The notes under the pieces are model-generated. The model was given only the letters and a program-made list of their open reading frames with translations, did no database searches and was not told the DNA's origin. Source: JBHGXV01 sp041920505 (GTDB taxonomy: Bacteria; Bacillota; Bacilli; Brevibacillales; Brevibacillaceae). From it: a stretch of 64,000 nucleotides of DNA. Position 1 is the stretch's first letter. Every line of letters starts with the position of its first letter. The stretch covers positions 1 to 64,000 of the forward strand of contig JBHGXV010000049.1 in the NCBI GenBank assembly GCA_041920505.1. Reading direction: 5' to 3'. Shown piece after piece: positions 43,818-52,651 of this stretch. The translations under genes and the position numbers were made by a program.

Positions 43818-44129
43818 TTACTTGTTTTCTTCCTTTTCCTCCTTCGCCGGAGCGCTTGCGGCGGTGTCGGTCGAGGTGACGACCGAGTTGATCGCGCCTC
43901 GGTCAAAGGTGACGTTGACGTTGTGAGCGATGCGCAGGGTGACCGTGTTGTCTGTCAGATCCTGAATCGTGCCGTGCACGCCGCCGATGGTGATGACCTT
44001 ATCCCCTTTTTTCAGCGACGCCAGCATGGCGTTGCGCTCCTTGTTCCGCTTCTGCTGCGGGCGGATCAACAGGAAGTAGAAGATCACAAACATGATGATA
44101 ATCGGCAAAAAGCTTTCGATTCCTTGCAC
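43818..44129 (-). CDS. yajC: Preprotein translocase subunit YajC
   Basis: SecDF-associated membrane protein, 103 residues: one N-terminal helix (FLPIIIMFVIFYFLLIRPQQK) and a small cytoplasmic beta domain (GDKVITIGGVHGTIQDL), then an acidic tail. GTG 44129 is 8 bases from AAAGGAGG; the frame begins 21 bases earlier at an ATG without site. It follows tgt by 20 bases, as in Bacillales generally. Confidence 0.93.
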   Translation of the reverse strand: MQGIESFLPIIIMFVIFYFLLIRPQQKRNKERNAMLASLKKGDKVITIGGVHGTIQDLTDNTVTLRIAHNVNVTFDRGAINSVVTSTDTAASAPAKEEKEENK

Positions 44130-44149
44130 CGAAACTCCTCCTTTGTTCA

Positions 44150-45280
44150 TTAGAAAGATCTATCTTCACCCAATCCGTATTGGGCAAAAAACTGGTCGCG
44201 AAAATCGGCGAGCCTGTCTTCGGCGATCGCCTGGCGCACCTGCTCCATCAGCTTGACCAGGAAGTACAGGTTGTGATACGTGGTCAGCCGGATGCCAAAC
44301 GTTTCCTCCGCCTTGATCAGGTGGCGGATGTAGGCGCGGGTGTAGTTTTGGCAGGTGTAACAGTCGCACGCCGGATCGAGCGGACCAAAGTCGCGGGCGT
44401 ACTTGGCGTTGCGGATCACCAGCCGACCCTGACTTGTCATGCAGGTGCCGTTGCGGGCGATGCGCGTCGGCAATACGCAGTCGAACATGTCGATGCCGCG
44501 GATCGCCCCTTCGATCAAGGCGTCAGGGGAACCCACGCCCATCAGGTAGCGGGGCTTGTTGGCCGGAAGCAGCGGCACCGTGTAGTCGAGCACTTCGTAC
44601 ATCAAAGAAAACGGCTCGCCCACACTGAGACCGCCCACCGCGTAGCCCGGGAAGTCGAGCGATACCAGATCACGCGCGCTCTGCTCCCTGAGGTCGCGGT
44701 ACATGCCGCCCTGCACGATGCCGAACAGCGCCTGATCGTGCGGCCGCGCGTGGGCGTGCAGACAACGTTCCGCCCAGCGGGTGGTGCGCTCCATCGACTG
44801 CTTGACGTAATCGTAGTCGGCCGGATACGGGGCGCACTCGTCAAAGGCCATGATGATGTCGGCGCCCAACGCGTTCTGAATCTGCGTCGCCTCTTCGGGG
44901 CCGATGAACAGCTTTTCACCGTTGAGATGGGAGCGGAACGAGACGCCCTCCTCGGTAATCTTTCGCAGATTGCTCAAACTGAACACCTGGAACCCGCCGC
45001 TGTCGGTGAGAATCGCCCCCGGCCAGTTCATGAAGGCGTGCAGGCCGCCCGCCTCGCGCACGATGTCGTGGCCGGGGCGCAAAAACAGGTGATAGGTATT
45101 GCTCAATATGATGCCGGCGCCGATCTGGCGCATCTCCTCGGGGCTCATCGTCTTCACCGTGGCTTGCGTGCCGACCGGCATAAATACGGGCGTGTCGATC
45201 GTGCCGTGCGGCGTGTGCAGCTTGCCCAGCCGCGCGCCCGTCTGTTTGCAAGTCTTGATCAGTTCGTACCGTACAGCCAA
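44150..45280 (-). CDS. tgt: tRNA-guanine transglycosylase
   Basis: Exchanges guanine 34 for preQ1 in tRNAs with GUN anticodons, the step before QueA in queuosine synthesis. 376 residues; the catalytic aspartates lie in TDSGGFQVFS and near DCVLPTRIARNG, the preQ1 pocket includes DECAPYP and GGLSVGE, and the zinc site is CDCYTC followed by a histidine. The TTG at 45280 is 8 bases from GGAG; a GTG nine bases upstream lies on the site. It heads the tgt-yajC pair; queA lies upstream, separated by a sensor gene. Confidence 0.95.
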   Translation of the reverse strand: MAVRYELIKTCKQTGARLGKLHTPHGTIDTPVFMPVGTQATVKTMSPEEMRQIGAGIILSNTYHLFLRPGHDIVREAGGLHAFMNWPGAILTDSGGFQVFSLSNLRKITEEGVSFRSHLNGEKLFIGPEEATQIQNALGADIIMAFDECAPYPADYDYVKQSMERTTRWAERCLHAHARPHDQALFGIVQGGMYRDLREQSARDLVSLDFPGYAVGGLSVGEPFSLMYEVLDYTVPLLPANKPRYLMGVGSPDALIEGAIRGIDMFDCVLPTRIARNGTCMTSQGRLVIRNAKYARDFGPLDPACDCYTCQNYTRAYIRHLIKAEETFGIRLTTYHNLYFLVKLMEQVRQAIAEDRLADFRDQFFAQYGLGEDRSF

Positions 45281-45427
45281 TGTTTGCACTCCTAACCATT
45301 CACACTAGGGGTAATCAAGCATTCCTATTATACACTTGTTTCACCCTTTTTCCAAAGCCCCGGGTTACCAATATATTAGCACTCTCTTATCTTAGCACAA
45401 ACCGGCGGATTCTCACATGCGAATCCA

Positions 45428-45468
45428 CAAAAAAATGGCGGTTGTCTTGCGAGAAGAAAACCACCGCC
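45428..45468 (-). terminator. Terminator of the soluble MCP-like sensor gene
   Basis: GGCGGTTGTCTT / AAGAAAACCACCGCC hairpin with a few mismatches; on the minus strand it is followed by ATTTTTTT, about 40 bases after the stop. Confidence 0.8.
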
Positions 45469-45506
45469 CATACGATCACCTGATGATCGCTACGAGGAAA
45501 ACAACG

Positions 45507-46376
45507 TTACTTTCTCATTCGTTCCACCAGTCCGCTCATCGCCGATTCGATGGCGACGATGCTTTCGGAAATGGACTGCAACGCCTTCAGCAACTCCTGG
45601 TTGATCTCCTTGTTTTCTTTTACCTTGTCGGAGATCTGGTCAAAAATCCGCTCGATGTCGAACAACACCGTCTGCACATCGTCGACCGACTGCTGACTCG
45701 TGGCCGCCAGTTTGCGAACCTCGTTGGCGACGACGGCGAAGCCCCTGCCCTGTTCACCGACGCGGGCGGCTTCAATCGCCGCGTTCAGTCCGATCATGTT
45801 GCTTTGCGACGCCAATGTTTTGATCAGTCTAAGCACATCGTCGATCCGCTTGATTTTGTCGCCGGACTGGACCGCGATCTCATGGGTCATCTGAGAAGCC
45901 GAGGCCACCTGTTCGGCGCCGGCGGTGATTTGCTCCACCGTGGCGACGATGGCGTGCAACTGGCCGTTGATCTCCTGCACGGTTTGGGAGAGGTGATCCA
46001 GTTGCACCTTGTTTTGCAGCCACAGTTGAATCGTGCGGGAAGCCAGTCCGACCAGCGGGCGCACTTCCTTCGGATCGCCGGCGATCCCCAGCACGGCGAT
46101 GCGCTGATGGTTGAAGATGATCGGGATGTTGATCCCGGCTTTCATCTTTCCTCCGCTCTGTTCTTCCTCCTCTTTCGTGACCACGCCTTCGGGGATGACG
46201 CCGTCGATTACCTGTTTGGCGACCGGGTGAAGGCTGCCGATCCGCTCTTTTTGCGTCGCGGCGAAAATTGTCCCGCTGCGGTCGACAATGATCACCGGAC
46301 GGTTGGTCTCTTCCAGAAAAATATCGCAGATGGTCTGCGCAAACTCTCTGGTCAGCAGTTGATCTTCCTGAAGCAT
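45507..46376 (-). CDS. Soluble chemoreceptor-like protein with a sugar-diacid-recognition (CdaR-type) sensor domain
   Basis: 289 residues with no membrane helix. Residues 1-130 resemble the putative sugar diacid recognition domain of CdaR regulators (LTREFAQTICDIFLEETNRPVIIVD, then GINIPIIFNHQRIAVLGIAGDP). Residues 135-285 form a coiled-coil MCP signalling region with a complete tip (SNMIGLNAAIEAARVGEQ, FAVVANEVRKLA). It would sense a small organic acid in the cytoplasm and signal through CheA/CheW. Methylation-site helices are short. ATG follows AAAAGGAGG. It sits between queA and tgt, which are neighbours in most Bacillales, and has its own terminator. Confidence 0.87.
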   Translation of the reverse strand: MLQEDQLLTREFAQTICDIFLEETNRPVIIVDRSGTIFAATQKERIGSLHPVAKQVIDGVIPEGVVTKEEEEQSGGKMKAGINIPIIFNHQRIAVLGIAGDPKEVRPLVGLASRTIQLWLQNKVQLDHLSQTVQEINGQLHAIVATVEQITAGAEQVASASQMTHEIAVQSGDKIKRIDDVLRLIKTLASQSNMIGLNAAIEAARVGEQGRGFAVVANEVRKLAATSQQSVDDVQTVLFDIERIFDQISDKVKENKEINQELLKALQSISESIVAIESAMSGLVERMRK

Positions 46377-46433
46377 CTACAATTCCTCCTTTTCAGACGG
46401 CCCGACAGCGATACCCGCCAGGCCGTCTGTCCG

Positions 46434-47462
46434 TCAAATCACCAGCATGGCGTCGCCGAAACTGAAAAACCGGTACTCCCGCTCGATCGCTTCCCGGTAG
46501 GCGTTGAGAACGTTTTCGCGGCCCGCCAGCGCGCTGACCAGCATCACCAGCGTCGACTTGGGCAGATGAAAATTGGTCAGCAACCCGTCCACGATGGAAA
46601 ACGAATAGCCGGGGTAGATAAAAATGTCCGTCCAACCGGACTGGGCGGTCAGCATGCCGCCGTTCGCCTTGGCCACCGTCTCCAACGTGCGGCAGGAGGT
46701 CGTCCCGACGGCAATCACCCGGCCGCCGGAGGCTTTGGCTGCGTTCACCGCCTCGGCCGTCTCGGCGGGAATCTCGTAGTATTCGCTGTGCATCGTATGT
46801 TCCTCCACCTTGTCGGAACTGACCGGGCGAAACGTGCCCAGGCCGACGTGCAGAGTGAGAAACGCGAGCTTAACGCCTTTGGCCTGCACCTTTTCCAGGT
46901 ACTCGCGGGTGAAGTGAAGCCCTGCCGTCGGAGCCGCCGCCGACCCGCGCTCCCGGGCGTAGACCGTCTGGTAGCGCTCCCGGTCTTCCAGTTGGGCGTG
47001 GATGTAGGGCGGCAGCGGCATGGAGCCGAGCCGTTCCAGCACCTCGTAAAAGATTCCCGCGTAGGAAAAGCGGACGATGCGGCCGCCCGCTTCCGTCGTC
47101 GCTTCGCAAATACAGCGCAGGCTCCCGTCGCCGAACACGATCTCGGTGCCGGGCTTCACCCGCTTGCCGGGCTTGACCAGCGTCTCCCAGCGGTCGTCGC
47201 CGAGCGTTTTGAGCAACAACACCTCGATTTTCGCGCCGGTGTCCGCTTTTTCCCCGATCAGGCGGGCGGGCAGGACGCGGCTGTCGTTGACGACCAGCAC
47301 ATCCCCCGGTTTGAGGTACTCGATCAGGTCGACGAACTGTCGATGGGCGGTGGCGCCTGTCCGCTTGTCCAGCACGAGCAGGCGGGAAGCCGTCCGCTCC
47401 GGCAGCGGGTGTTGCGCGATCAGCCGCTCGGGCAAGTCGAAATCAAACAATTGTACATCCAC
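46434..47462 (-). CDS. queA: S-adenosylmethionine:tRNA ribosyltransferase-isomerase
   Basis: Transfers and isomerises ribose from SAM to make epoxyqueuosine in tRNA. 342 residues, the standard length; N-terminal FDFDLPERLIAQHPL, VVNDSRVLPARL, the central AAPTAGLHFTREYLE and the C-terminal SFGDAMLVI are all conserved blocks. GTG start 9 bases after AAGGAG. It follows the SpoIID-like gene by 24 bases and precedes the sensor gene. Confidence 0.95.
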   Translation of the reverse strand: MDVQLFDFDLPERLIAQHPLPERTASRLLVLDKRTGATAHRQFVDLIEYLKPGDVLVVNDSRVLPARLIGEKADTGAKIEVLLLKTLGDDRWETLVKPGKRVKPGTEIVFGDGSLRCICEATTEAGGRIVRFSYAGIFYEVLERLGSMPLPPYIHAQLEDRERYQTVYARERGSAAAPTAGLHFTREYLEKVQAKGVKLAFLTLHVGLGTFRPVSSDKVEEHTMHSEYYEIPAETAEAVNAAKASGGRVIAVGTTSCRTLETVAKANGGMLTAQSGWTDIFIYPGYSFSIVDGLLTNFHLPKSTLVMLVSALAGRENVLNAYREAIEREYRFFSFGDAMLVI

Positions 47463-47486
47463 AAATCTGTCTCCTTCGTCTCGTAT

Positions 47487-49583
47487 CTACGGTCCTATCG
47501 TCACATCTTGATAGTAGTGTTGCAAGATCTGTTTGTAGTCATACCCCTGCTCGGCCATCGCCTTCGCTCCGAATTGGGAGAGGCCCAGTCCGTGGCCGAA
47601 GCCGTAGCCGCGAATCACAAACATCGGCTGTTTGGAGGCGACGCGCAGCGTCTGGCCGTCAGAGATGAGGAACTGGTCGCCGGTGCCGTTGGCCTCTCTC
47701 GGGCCAACGCCCGCCCCCATCACCTTCAGGCCGAATCCGGCCTGCGGAAAGACGCTCTCTTGTCCGCCGGCGCCGAGCACCGTATAGGCCCCCATTTGTT
47801 CCACGGTAAATTTTGTCGATCGCAGGCTGTTCTCTCCCTGGCGGAAAACGGCGCGAAATCCGTCCGGCGAAGAAACAGCGATCGGGGTACCGTCCGCTTC
47901 CATCGCCAGCACCCGGCCGGACGGGCCCGTCTGGGTAACCGTCAGAGACTGGACAGGACCGGACAGCATCGCCCCCTTGTTGCGCTGCTGGCTCGCGTTG
48001 ATCATCGCGGCCATCTCCTGGCCGGTGTACGGCCCGCGCAACCAGCGATAGGCGTTCTCTTCCGGTTCGCTCGCCAGGATCGTCACCGGCGTGCCGATCG
48101 GAAGCGACAGGATCGCGCGATGGTAGCTCGTGCTCGGTCCGATGCGGAAGTTGACATTGTCGGTGTTGATCGTGCCGGTGGCAAGCCCGATCGGATTCTT
48201 GTCCGGCGCAAGGTCGACCAGGTCGCTGCGCACATAGCCGATCGTCCCGTCCGAAAGCGCCACGCGGTACCAGGTCTTGGCCACCGTCGCCGGATAGCTG
48301 TCGTCGCTTTCCACCGGCTTCAAGTACGGCACGGGATTGCCCCACGCCTCGATACCGTCGGCGGTCATCCCGCCGGCGTTGGAATAGAACAGCGATTCGG
48401 TCAGCTTGCCGTGGTACCGGATGACCTCCCCTGCCGTCTCATCCACCGCCTGTCGAATGTCGGCCGCCTCGCGCGTAAAGCCGTAGTAGGCCTGTTCATA
48501 CACCGTATCCGACACGTTGGCGACGCCGTACTTGTTGCCTTGCCCGACGGCCAGCGTGCGGGCCAGCACCGCTTGTGCCTTGAGGGCTTCGAGCGGCCAG
48601 CCGGTTGCCATCTCGGTGCCGACCACACCGTACAGGTACTGATCCAGCGGCAGTTCGTTGACCACCGTCAAATGTCCATTGTACGAGGAGAGTTCGATCT
48701 GGCCACGGTACTTGCGGTGATCCCGTTCCTCGACGCCGACGACGGGCACGCCGCCGCCTCCTTTGGCCTGAACGATCAGTTTCGCCTTGGGCGAAAATGT
48801 GTAGCGCGGGATCACATCCCCGCCGTTTCCCCCGGCCTGCACTTCCTGCTGCACGATCGCGTAGGCGTCGGCAGCCGGCTGTTTGTACGAAAAGTCGGGA
48901 TAGAGCGACGACGCCGTCGAGCGAATCTTGTCAAGCGCCTGCTTGCTCGTCTCGTCGCCGAGCCAGACGGCGTAGCTGATGTTTTTGCCGTTTGGCACCA
49001 GCACCGTGTGCGCGGTCAGCCCGGACCCTTCAAACGCGTTTTCCCAGTGATTCGCCTCTTTCAACGACGCGAAACGACCCGCTTCCAGATGGTACGGCCC
49101 TTTCACCCTGACCGGTTTGCCGGTTTTTTGCGCGATCGTGTCGGCCTGGGTCTGGGCGGCGTCGTAAGTGGCGAACGACCCGCTCACCACTTCGTAGCGT
49201 TGATTGCCGCCGATAGGTTCGCTCAGAATCGACACATCTAGTTTCTGTTGGCTCAACTGCTGCGCGACCCGGCGCGCATCGCCGAGATCAGCGGTTTCCG
49301 CCGCCAAAACGGTGAATTCATCCACGCGGAACCGGGCGGCGTGTGGATTGCCGACAGGAAGGGCCGTCGTCCCCTGACTGCCCGCAAGTTTCACGTCCAA
49401 TCCCGAATCGCTCGTCAGCGTAACGGTCGGCACGACGCCCCGGTATCCCTTGCCGGTATCGATAAACAGGGCAACGCGAATGGTGGCATCCGCCGCCTTG
49501 ACCGGGGCGGTCACACCAGGCGCGGCCAAAGCGAGAACACATGTCAACAAAAGGGCGCTTCTCTTTGCCCAGCGTTTGCTCAT
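47487..49583 (-). CDS. SpoIID/LytB-domain protein with SPOR repeats and an inserted SH3-like domain
   Basis: 698-residue exported protein with a signal peptide (residues 10-32, ending PVKAADA). Two SPOR-like repeats at about 125-200 (RYEVVSGSFATYDAAQ, YHLEAGRFASLKEA) would bind denuded glycan. The SpoIID domain begins near 310 (LPLDQYLYGVVGTEMATGWPLEALKAQAV) and ends at the C-terminus with GFGHGLGLSQFGA. Between them at about 470-530 lies an SH3b-like stretch (VNFRIGPSTSYHRAI). SpoIID-type enzymes are lytic transglycosylases needing glycan without stem peptides; whether this one is active is unknown. ATG 49583 has a plausible upstream GGAGGAAGG at long spacing. It lies between ruvB and queA, in one direction. 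Confidence 0.88.
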   Translation of the reverse strand: MSKRWAKRSALLLTCVLALAAPGVTAPVKAADATIRVALFIDTGKGYRGVVPTVTLTSDSGLDVKLAGSQGTTALPVGNPHAARFRVDEFTVLAAETADLGDARRVAQQLSQQKLDVSILSEPIGGNQRYEVVSGSFATYDAAQTQADTIAQKTGKPVRVKGPYHLEAGRFASLKEANHWENAFEGSGLTAHTVLVPNGKNISYAVWLGDETSKQALDKIRSTASSLYPDFSYKQPAADAYAIVQQEVQAGGNGGDVIPRYTFSPKAKLIVQAKGGGGVPVVGVEERDHRKYRGQIELSSYNGHLTVVNELPLDQYLYGVVGTEMATGWPLEALKAQAVLARTLAVGQGNKYGVANVSDTVYEQAYYGFTREAADIRQAVDETAGEVIRYHGKLTESLFYSNAGGMTADGIEAWGNPVPYLKPVESDDSYPATVAKTWYRVALSDGTIGYVRSDLVDLAPDKNPIGLATGTINTDNVNFRIGPSTSYHRAILSLPIGTPVTILASEPEENAYRWLRGPYTGQEMAAMINASQQRNKGAMLSGPVQSLTVTQTGPSGRVLAMEADGTPIAVSSPDGFRAVFRQGENSLRSTKFTVEQMGAYTVLGAGGQESVFPQAGFGLKVMGAGVGPREANGTGDQFLISDGQTLRVASKQPMFVIRGYGFGHGLGLSQFGAKAMAEQGYDYKQILQHYYQDVTIGP

Positions 49584-49886
49584 ACCTTGTCTCGTCCTTC
49601 CTCCACATCCACGGGGTTGTCGAAATTGCTCATGCAAATCTCTTCTTTTCGACAATACCGCCGCGATTTCCTCCCATTTGGAAAGAAGATGGGTCGGAAG
49701 AACGACACGAGTGCTGATAAAAAGGAAAAAGCAACCATTCAAGAGTTGCTTTTCCCTCGACACCGTTAATGCACTTGCTCTTTCAGCTTTCCGTTAACCT
49801 GCTCGCCTTACGCTTCATCATGATTCTATGATGGGGCGCGAAAACATTATACCTCAATAAAACGCCGGAAGCGGTGTTCGGTTGCG

Positions 49887-50105
49887 TCAGCGAAACAGCC
49901 GGAACAGGTAGGAAATCAGCGACAGGGCCACGCTGATCACGATGCAGGTGACGATCGGGAAGTAAAACCGGACGTTCTCCTTTTCGACGACGATGTCGCC
50001 GGGCAGGCGGCCCAGCGGGAGAAACCGGCCGCCCACCTGCCACAACAAGCCGATCACGATCAGCACGCCGCCGATGACAATAAGCAGTTTGGCCACCGGG
50101 TTCAC
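49887..50105 (-). CDS. DUF2905 small membrane protein
   Basis: 72 residues with two helices (5-24 and 50-70) joined by a loop with GRLPGDIVVEKENVRFYFP, the signature of DUF2905 proteins. GTG 50105 overlaps the ruvB stop by four bases, and GGGAG lies 8 bases before it inside ruvB. The family commonly follows ruvB in Firmicutes. No function is known. Confidence 0.88.
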   Translation of the reverse strand: MNPVAKLLIVIGGVLIVIGLLWQVGGRFLPLGRLPGDIVVEKENVRFYFPIVTCIVISVALSLISYLFRLFR

Positions 50106-51100
50106 GCTTTCCACTCCCTTCCGAAATGCTGATAGGCGAGCGGGGTGGCGACCCGCCCGCGCGGGGTGCGCTGGATAAAGCCGATCTGCAACAGATACGG
50201 CTCGCAGACGTCCTCGATCGTCTGCGCTTCCTCGCCGATGGTTGCGGCGATGGTGTCCAAGCCGACAGGACCGCCGCCGAACTTGTCGATAATGGCCAGT
50301 AACAGCTTGTGGTCGATGTGATCCAGCCCGCAAGCATCCACTTGCAACCGCTCCAGGGCTTCGCGGGCGATCTCGGCGGTGATCACTCCCTCGCCTTTTA
50401 CCTGGGCGAAGTCGCGGACGCGCCTTAGCATCCGGTTGGCGACGCGCGGCGTGCCCCGCGAGCGCTTGGCCAACTCCAGCGCCCCGCCTTCCGTGATGCC
50501 GATCTGCAAGATGTCGGCCGCGCGGGTGACGATGAACGCCAATTCCTCCACGCTGTAAAACTCCAGCCTGTTAACCACGCCGAAGCGGTCGCGCAACGGC
50601 GACGAGAGCAGTCCCGCCCGCGTGGTCGCCCCGATCAGGGTAAACGGCGGCAGATCGAGCCGCACGCTGCGGGCGCTCGGCCCCTTGCCGATGATGATGT
50701 CGAGGGCGAAGTCTTCCATCGCCGGGTAGAGCACTTCCTCGACGCTGCGGCTGAGCCGGTGGATCTCGTCAATGAACAGGACGTCTCCTTCCTGCAGATT
50801 GGTCAGGATCGCCGCCAGATCACCCTGCCGCTCGATCGCCGGTCCCGAGGTGGTGCGGATGTTGACCCCCAACTCGTTGGCGATAATCTGCGACAGGGTT
50901 GTCTTGCCGAGGCCGGGCGGGCCGTACAGAAGGACGTGATCCAGCGCTTCCCGGCGCATTTTGGCCGCCTCGATGAACACTTTCAGATTTTCCTTGACCT
51001 GTTTCTGCCCGATGTACTCGGACAGGTAGCGGGGACGCAGGCTCAACTCGGTCGCCTCGTCCTCCCACTGCAGATGTGTGGTAATGATCCGCTCGTCCAC
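50102..51100 (-). CDS. ruvB: Holliday junction branch-migration helicase RuvB
   Basis: AAA+ motor of branch migration, 332 residues. Walker A GPPGLGKTT at about 58-66, Walker B LFIDEIHRLS, sensor 1 LIGATTRAGLL and the C-terminal DNA-binding winged helix (RTPRGRVATPLAYQH) are complete. GTG start after AGGGGG. It is followed by DUF2905 with overlap and preceded by ruvA with a 6-base gap. Confidence 0.97.
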   Translation of the reverse strand: MDERIITTHLQWEDEATELSLRPRYLSEYIGQKQVKENLKVFIEAAKMRREALDHVLLYGPPGLGKTTLSQIIANELGVNIRTTSGPAIERQGDLAAILTNLQEGDVLFIDEIHRLSRSVEEVLYPAMEDFALDIIIGKGPSARSVRLDLPPFTLIGATTRAGLLSSPLRDRFGVVNRLEFYSVEELAFIVTRAADILQIGITEGGALELAKRSRGTPRVANRMLRRVRDFAQVKGEGVITAEIAREALERLQVDACGLDHIDHKLLLAIIDKFGGGPVGLDTIAATIGEEAQTIEDVCEPYLLQIGFIQRTPRGRVATPLAYQHFGREWKA

Positions 51101-51106
51101 CAGTGA

Positions 51107-51721
51107 TTACCCCCTTGCCAACAGCGCCAGCGCCCGCTTGATCAATTGCTCCACCGTCTCCTCCGCCTGCTCCCCCTGGATCAGCGAGGTCTTCACCTTG
51201 GCCAGTTCCGCATCGGTGTAGCCGAGTGCCATAAGCGCCTCCATCGCCTCGTGCAGACGGGACGCGCCGCCCGTGTCGCCATCCAGCGCGGCCGCCGCAG
51301 GCACGACGAGCGAGCCGGTGAAGCCTTGCAACTTGTCTTTGAGATCCAGGATCATCCGTTGCGCGGTCTTTTTGCCAATTCCTGGGAACCTAGTCAGGTA
51401 GCCCACGTTCTCCTGCTGGATCGCCAGCACGATCTGCTCCGGCGAGGCGGCGGCCAGCACGGCCAAAGCCCCCTTGGGACCAATGCCGGTCACGTCCAGA
51501 AGACGGCGGAACAAATCCCGCTCGTCGCGTGTGGCGAAGCCGTACAACAGGATCGCGTCTTCGCGGACGTGTTGATGGGTAAAAAACCGGCGTGTTTTGC
51601 CCTCGACAGAGACAAACGCATAGGGATTGGGGCAAAACAGCCGATACCCGATCCCCCCTGTCTCCACTACTATGTATTCCGCATCCAGGTACGCAACCGT
51701 ACCGTCGATAAAATCAATCAT
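51107..51721 (-). CDS. ruvA: Holliday junction branch-migration protein RuvA
   Basis: Tetrameric junction-binding protein, 204 residues: OB domain 1-62, two helix-hairpin-helix motifs (LLDVTGIGPKGALAVL, LTRFPGIGKKTAQRMI) and the C-terminal RuvB-contact domain from about 150. The ATG overlaps the ruvC stop by four bases. Confidence 0.97.
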   Translation of the reverse strand: MIDFIDGTVAYLDAEYIVVETGGIGYRLFCPNPYAFVSVEGKTRRFFTHQHVREDAILLYGFATRDERDLFRRLLDVTGIGPKGALAVLAAASPEQIVLAIQQENVGYLTRFPGIGKKTAQRMILDLKDKLQGFTGSLVVPAAAALDGDTGGASRLHEAMEALMALGYTDAELAKVKTSLIQGEQAEETVEQLIKRALALLARG

Positions 51722-52218
51722 GGTTTTGCACCGTCCAGAAGTTGTTGATAGGAACGAAAATGGGCGTGCGTAATCGCAATGCCGAGCGCGTCCGCCACGT
51801 CGTCCGGCTTCGGCGCCTCGCGCAACTTCAGCAAGAGCCGCACCATTTCCTGTATCTGTTTTTTCTGTGCTCCGCCGTATCCGGTGACCGCCTGCTTCAC
51901 CTGCATCGGCGTGTACTCATAGACCGGGATGCCAGCCAGCTCGGCAGCGAGCAGAATCACCCCGCGCGCCTGACCGACAGAGAAGGCGTTGGTTACGTTT
52001 TTGCTGAAGAACAGCTTCTCCACCGCCACTTCGTCGGGCTGGTACGCGGCCAGCAACTGCTGCGTCGCCTCAAACACCTGTCTGAGCCGAAGCGGCAACG
52101 ACAGGCCTGCCTCGGTCTGAATGCTGCCGTACTGGACCGGTTTCAGTTGGCTCCCCTGTTTGTCGACAAAGCCGAAGCCGACAATCGCGATTCCCGGGTC
52201 GATTCCTAATATCCGCAT
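51718..52218 (-). CDS. ruvC: Holliday junction resolvase RuvC
   Basis: Dimeric RNase-H-fold endonuclease that cuts Holliday junctions, 166 residues. The four acidic catalytic residues are in GIDPG (Asp7), VEKLFF (Glu), and the C-terminal KPDDVADALGIAI (two Asp). The ATG follows AGAGG. It is the first gene of ruvC-ruvA-ruvB, as in most bacteria but unlike B. subtilis, which has lost RuvC and uses RecU. Whether recU is also present cannot be seen here. Confidence 0.96.
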   Translation of the reverse strand: MRILGIDPGIAIVGFGFVDKQGSQLKPVQYGSIQTEAGLSLPLRLRQVFEATQQLLAAYQPDEVAVEKLFFSKNVTNAFSVGQARGVILLAAELAGIPVYEYTPMQVKQAVTGYGGAQKKQIQEMVRLLLKLREAPKPDDVADALGIAITHAHFRSYQQLLDGAKP

Positions 52219-52316
52219 GTCAAGCCTCTTTCACGTGTGATGGGTTTGTCTTAACTGTACCACAATCGCCGGGAAAAGCGAACATGCATTTCCGTCCGCC
52301 CGGAGAAAAAAGGCGT

Positions 52317-52342
52317 AGAAAAACCCGACCCCAAACGGGTCA
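52317..52342 (-). terminator. Terminator of the 63-residue protein gene
   Basis: ACCCG / CGGGT stem on the minus strand followed by TTTTT, about 30 bases after the stop. Confidence 0.7.
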
Positions 52343-52372
52343 GGCTATACGGCGTTGATGTGCGTGCTTGTC

Positions 52373-52564
52373 TTAGTGCTTGTTCATCCCCAGTTCGTCC
52401 GCTTCGTCGTGTTGCATGTGGGCGTAGTTGTCCACGCCCTCCTGCATGTCTTCGTGAATCTGGTTGATCCGGCGAAAGTCCAACTTGTTGTGGCCCTGGT
52501 TGAGGTGAACGTACAAGCGCTGGCGGAACTGGTCTTTATAGCTGCCTCGCGGTCTGGAAGACAC
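52373..52564 (-). CDS. Small hydrophilic protein, 63 residues, unknown
   Basis: GTG start 10 bases after AAGGAGGAG. The product is charged, helical and histidine-rich near the end (QIHEDMQEGVDNYAHMQHDEADE), with no cysteine and no membrane segment. I do not recognise it. Small hydrophilic proteins of this kind are often spore components, which would suit the neighbourhood, but nothing in the sequence proves it. It is bounded by its own terminator. Confidence 0.65.
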   Translation of the reverse strand: MSSRPRGSYKDQFRQRLYVHLNQGHNKLDFRRINQIHEDMQEGVDNYAHMQHDEADELGMNKH

Positions 52565-52651
52565 GGGAAAGACTCCTCCTTCACACGCCGTATGGCTACA
52601 GTATGACAAAAAACCGGCGGTGCTATGTGCGAGGCGCGTCTGCCTTGTGCG

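Noticed and set aside
47463..47486. preQ1 riboswitch before queA
   Set aside because: Only 24 bases separate queA from the upstream stop, too short for the aptamer with its expression platform.
45417..49241. Very long open frame on the plus strand across tgt-sensor-queA-spoIID region
   Set aside because: It is antisense to well-supported genes, its translation is rich in Arg, His, Val and Gln with no domain, and it has no ribosome site. Such frames arise from GC-rich third positions.
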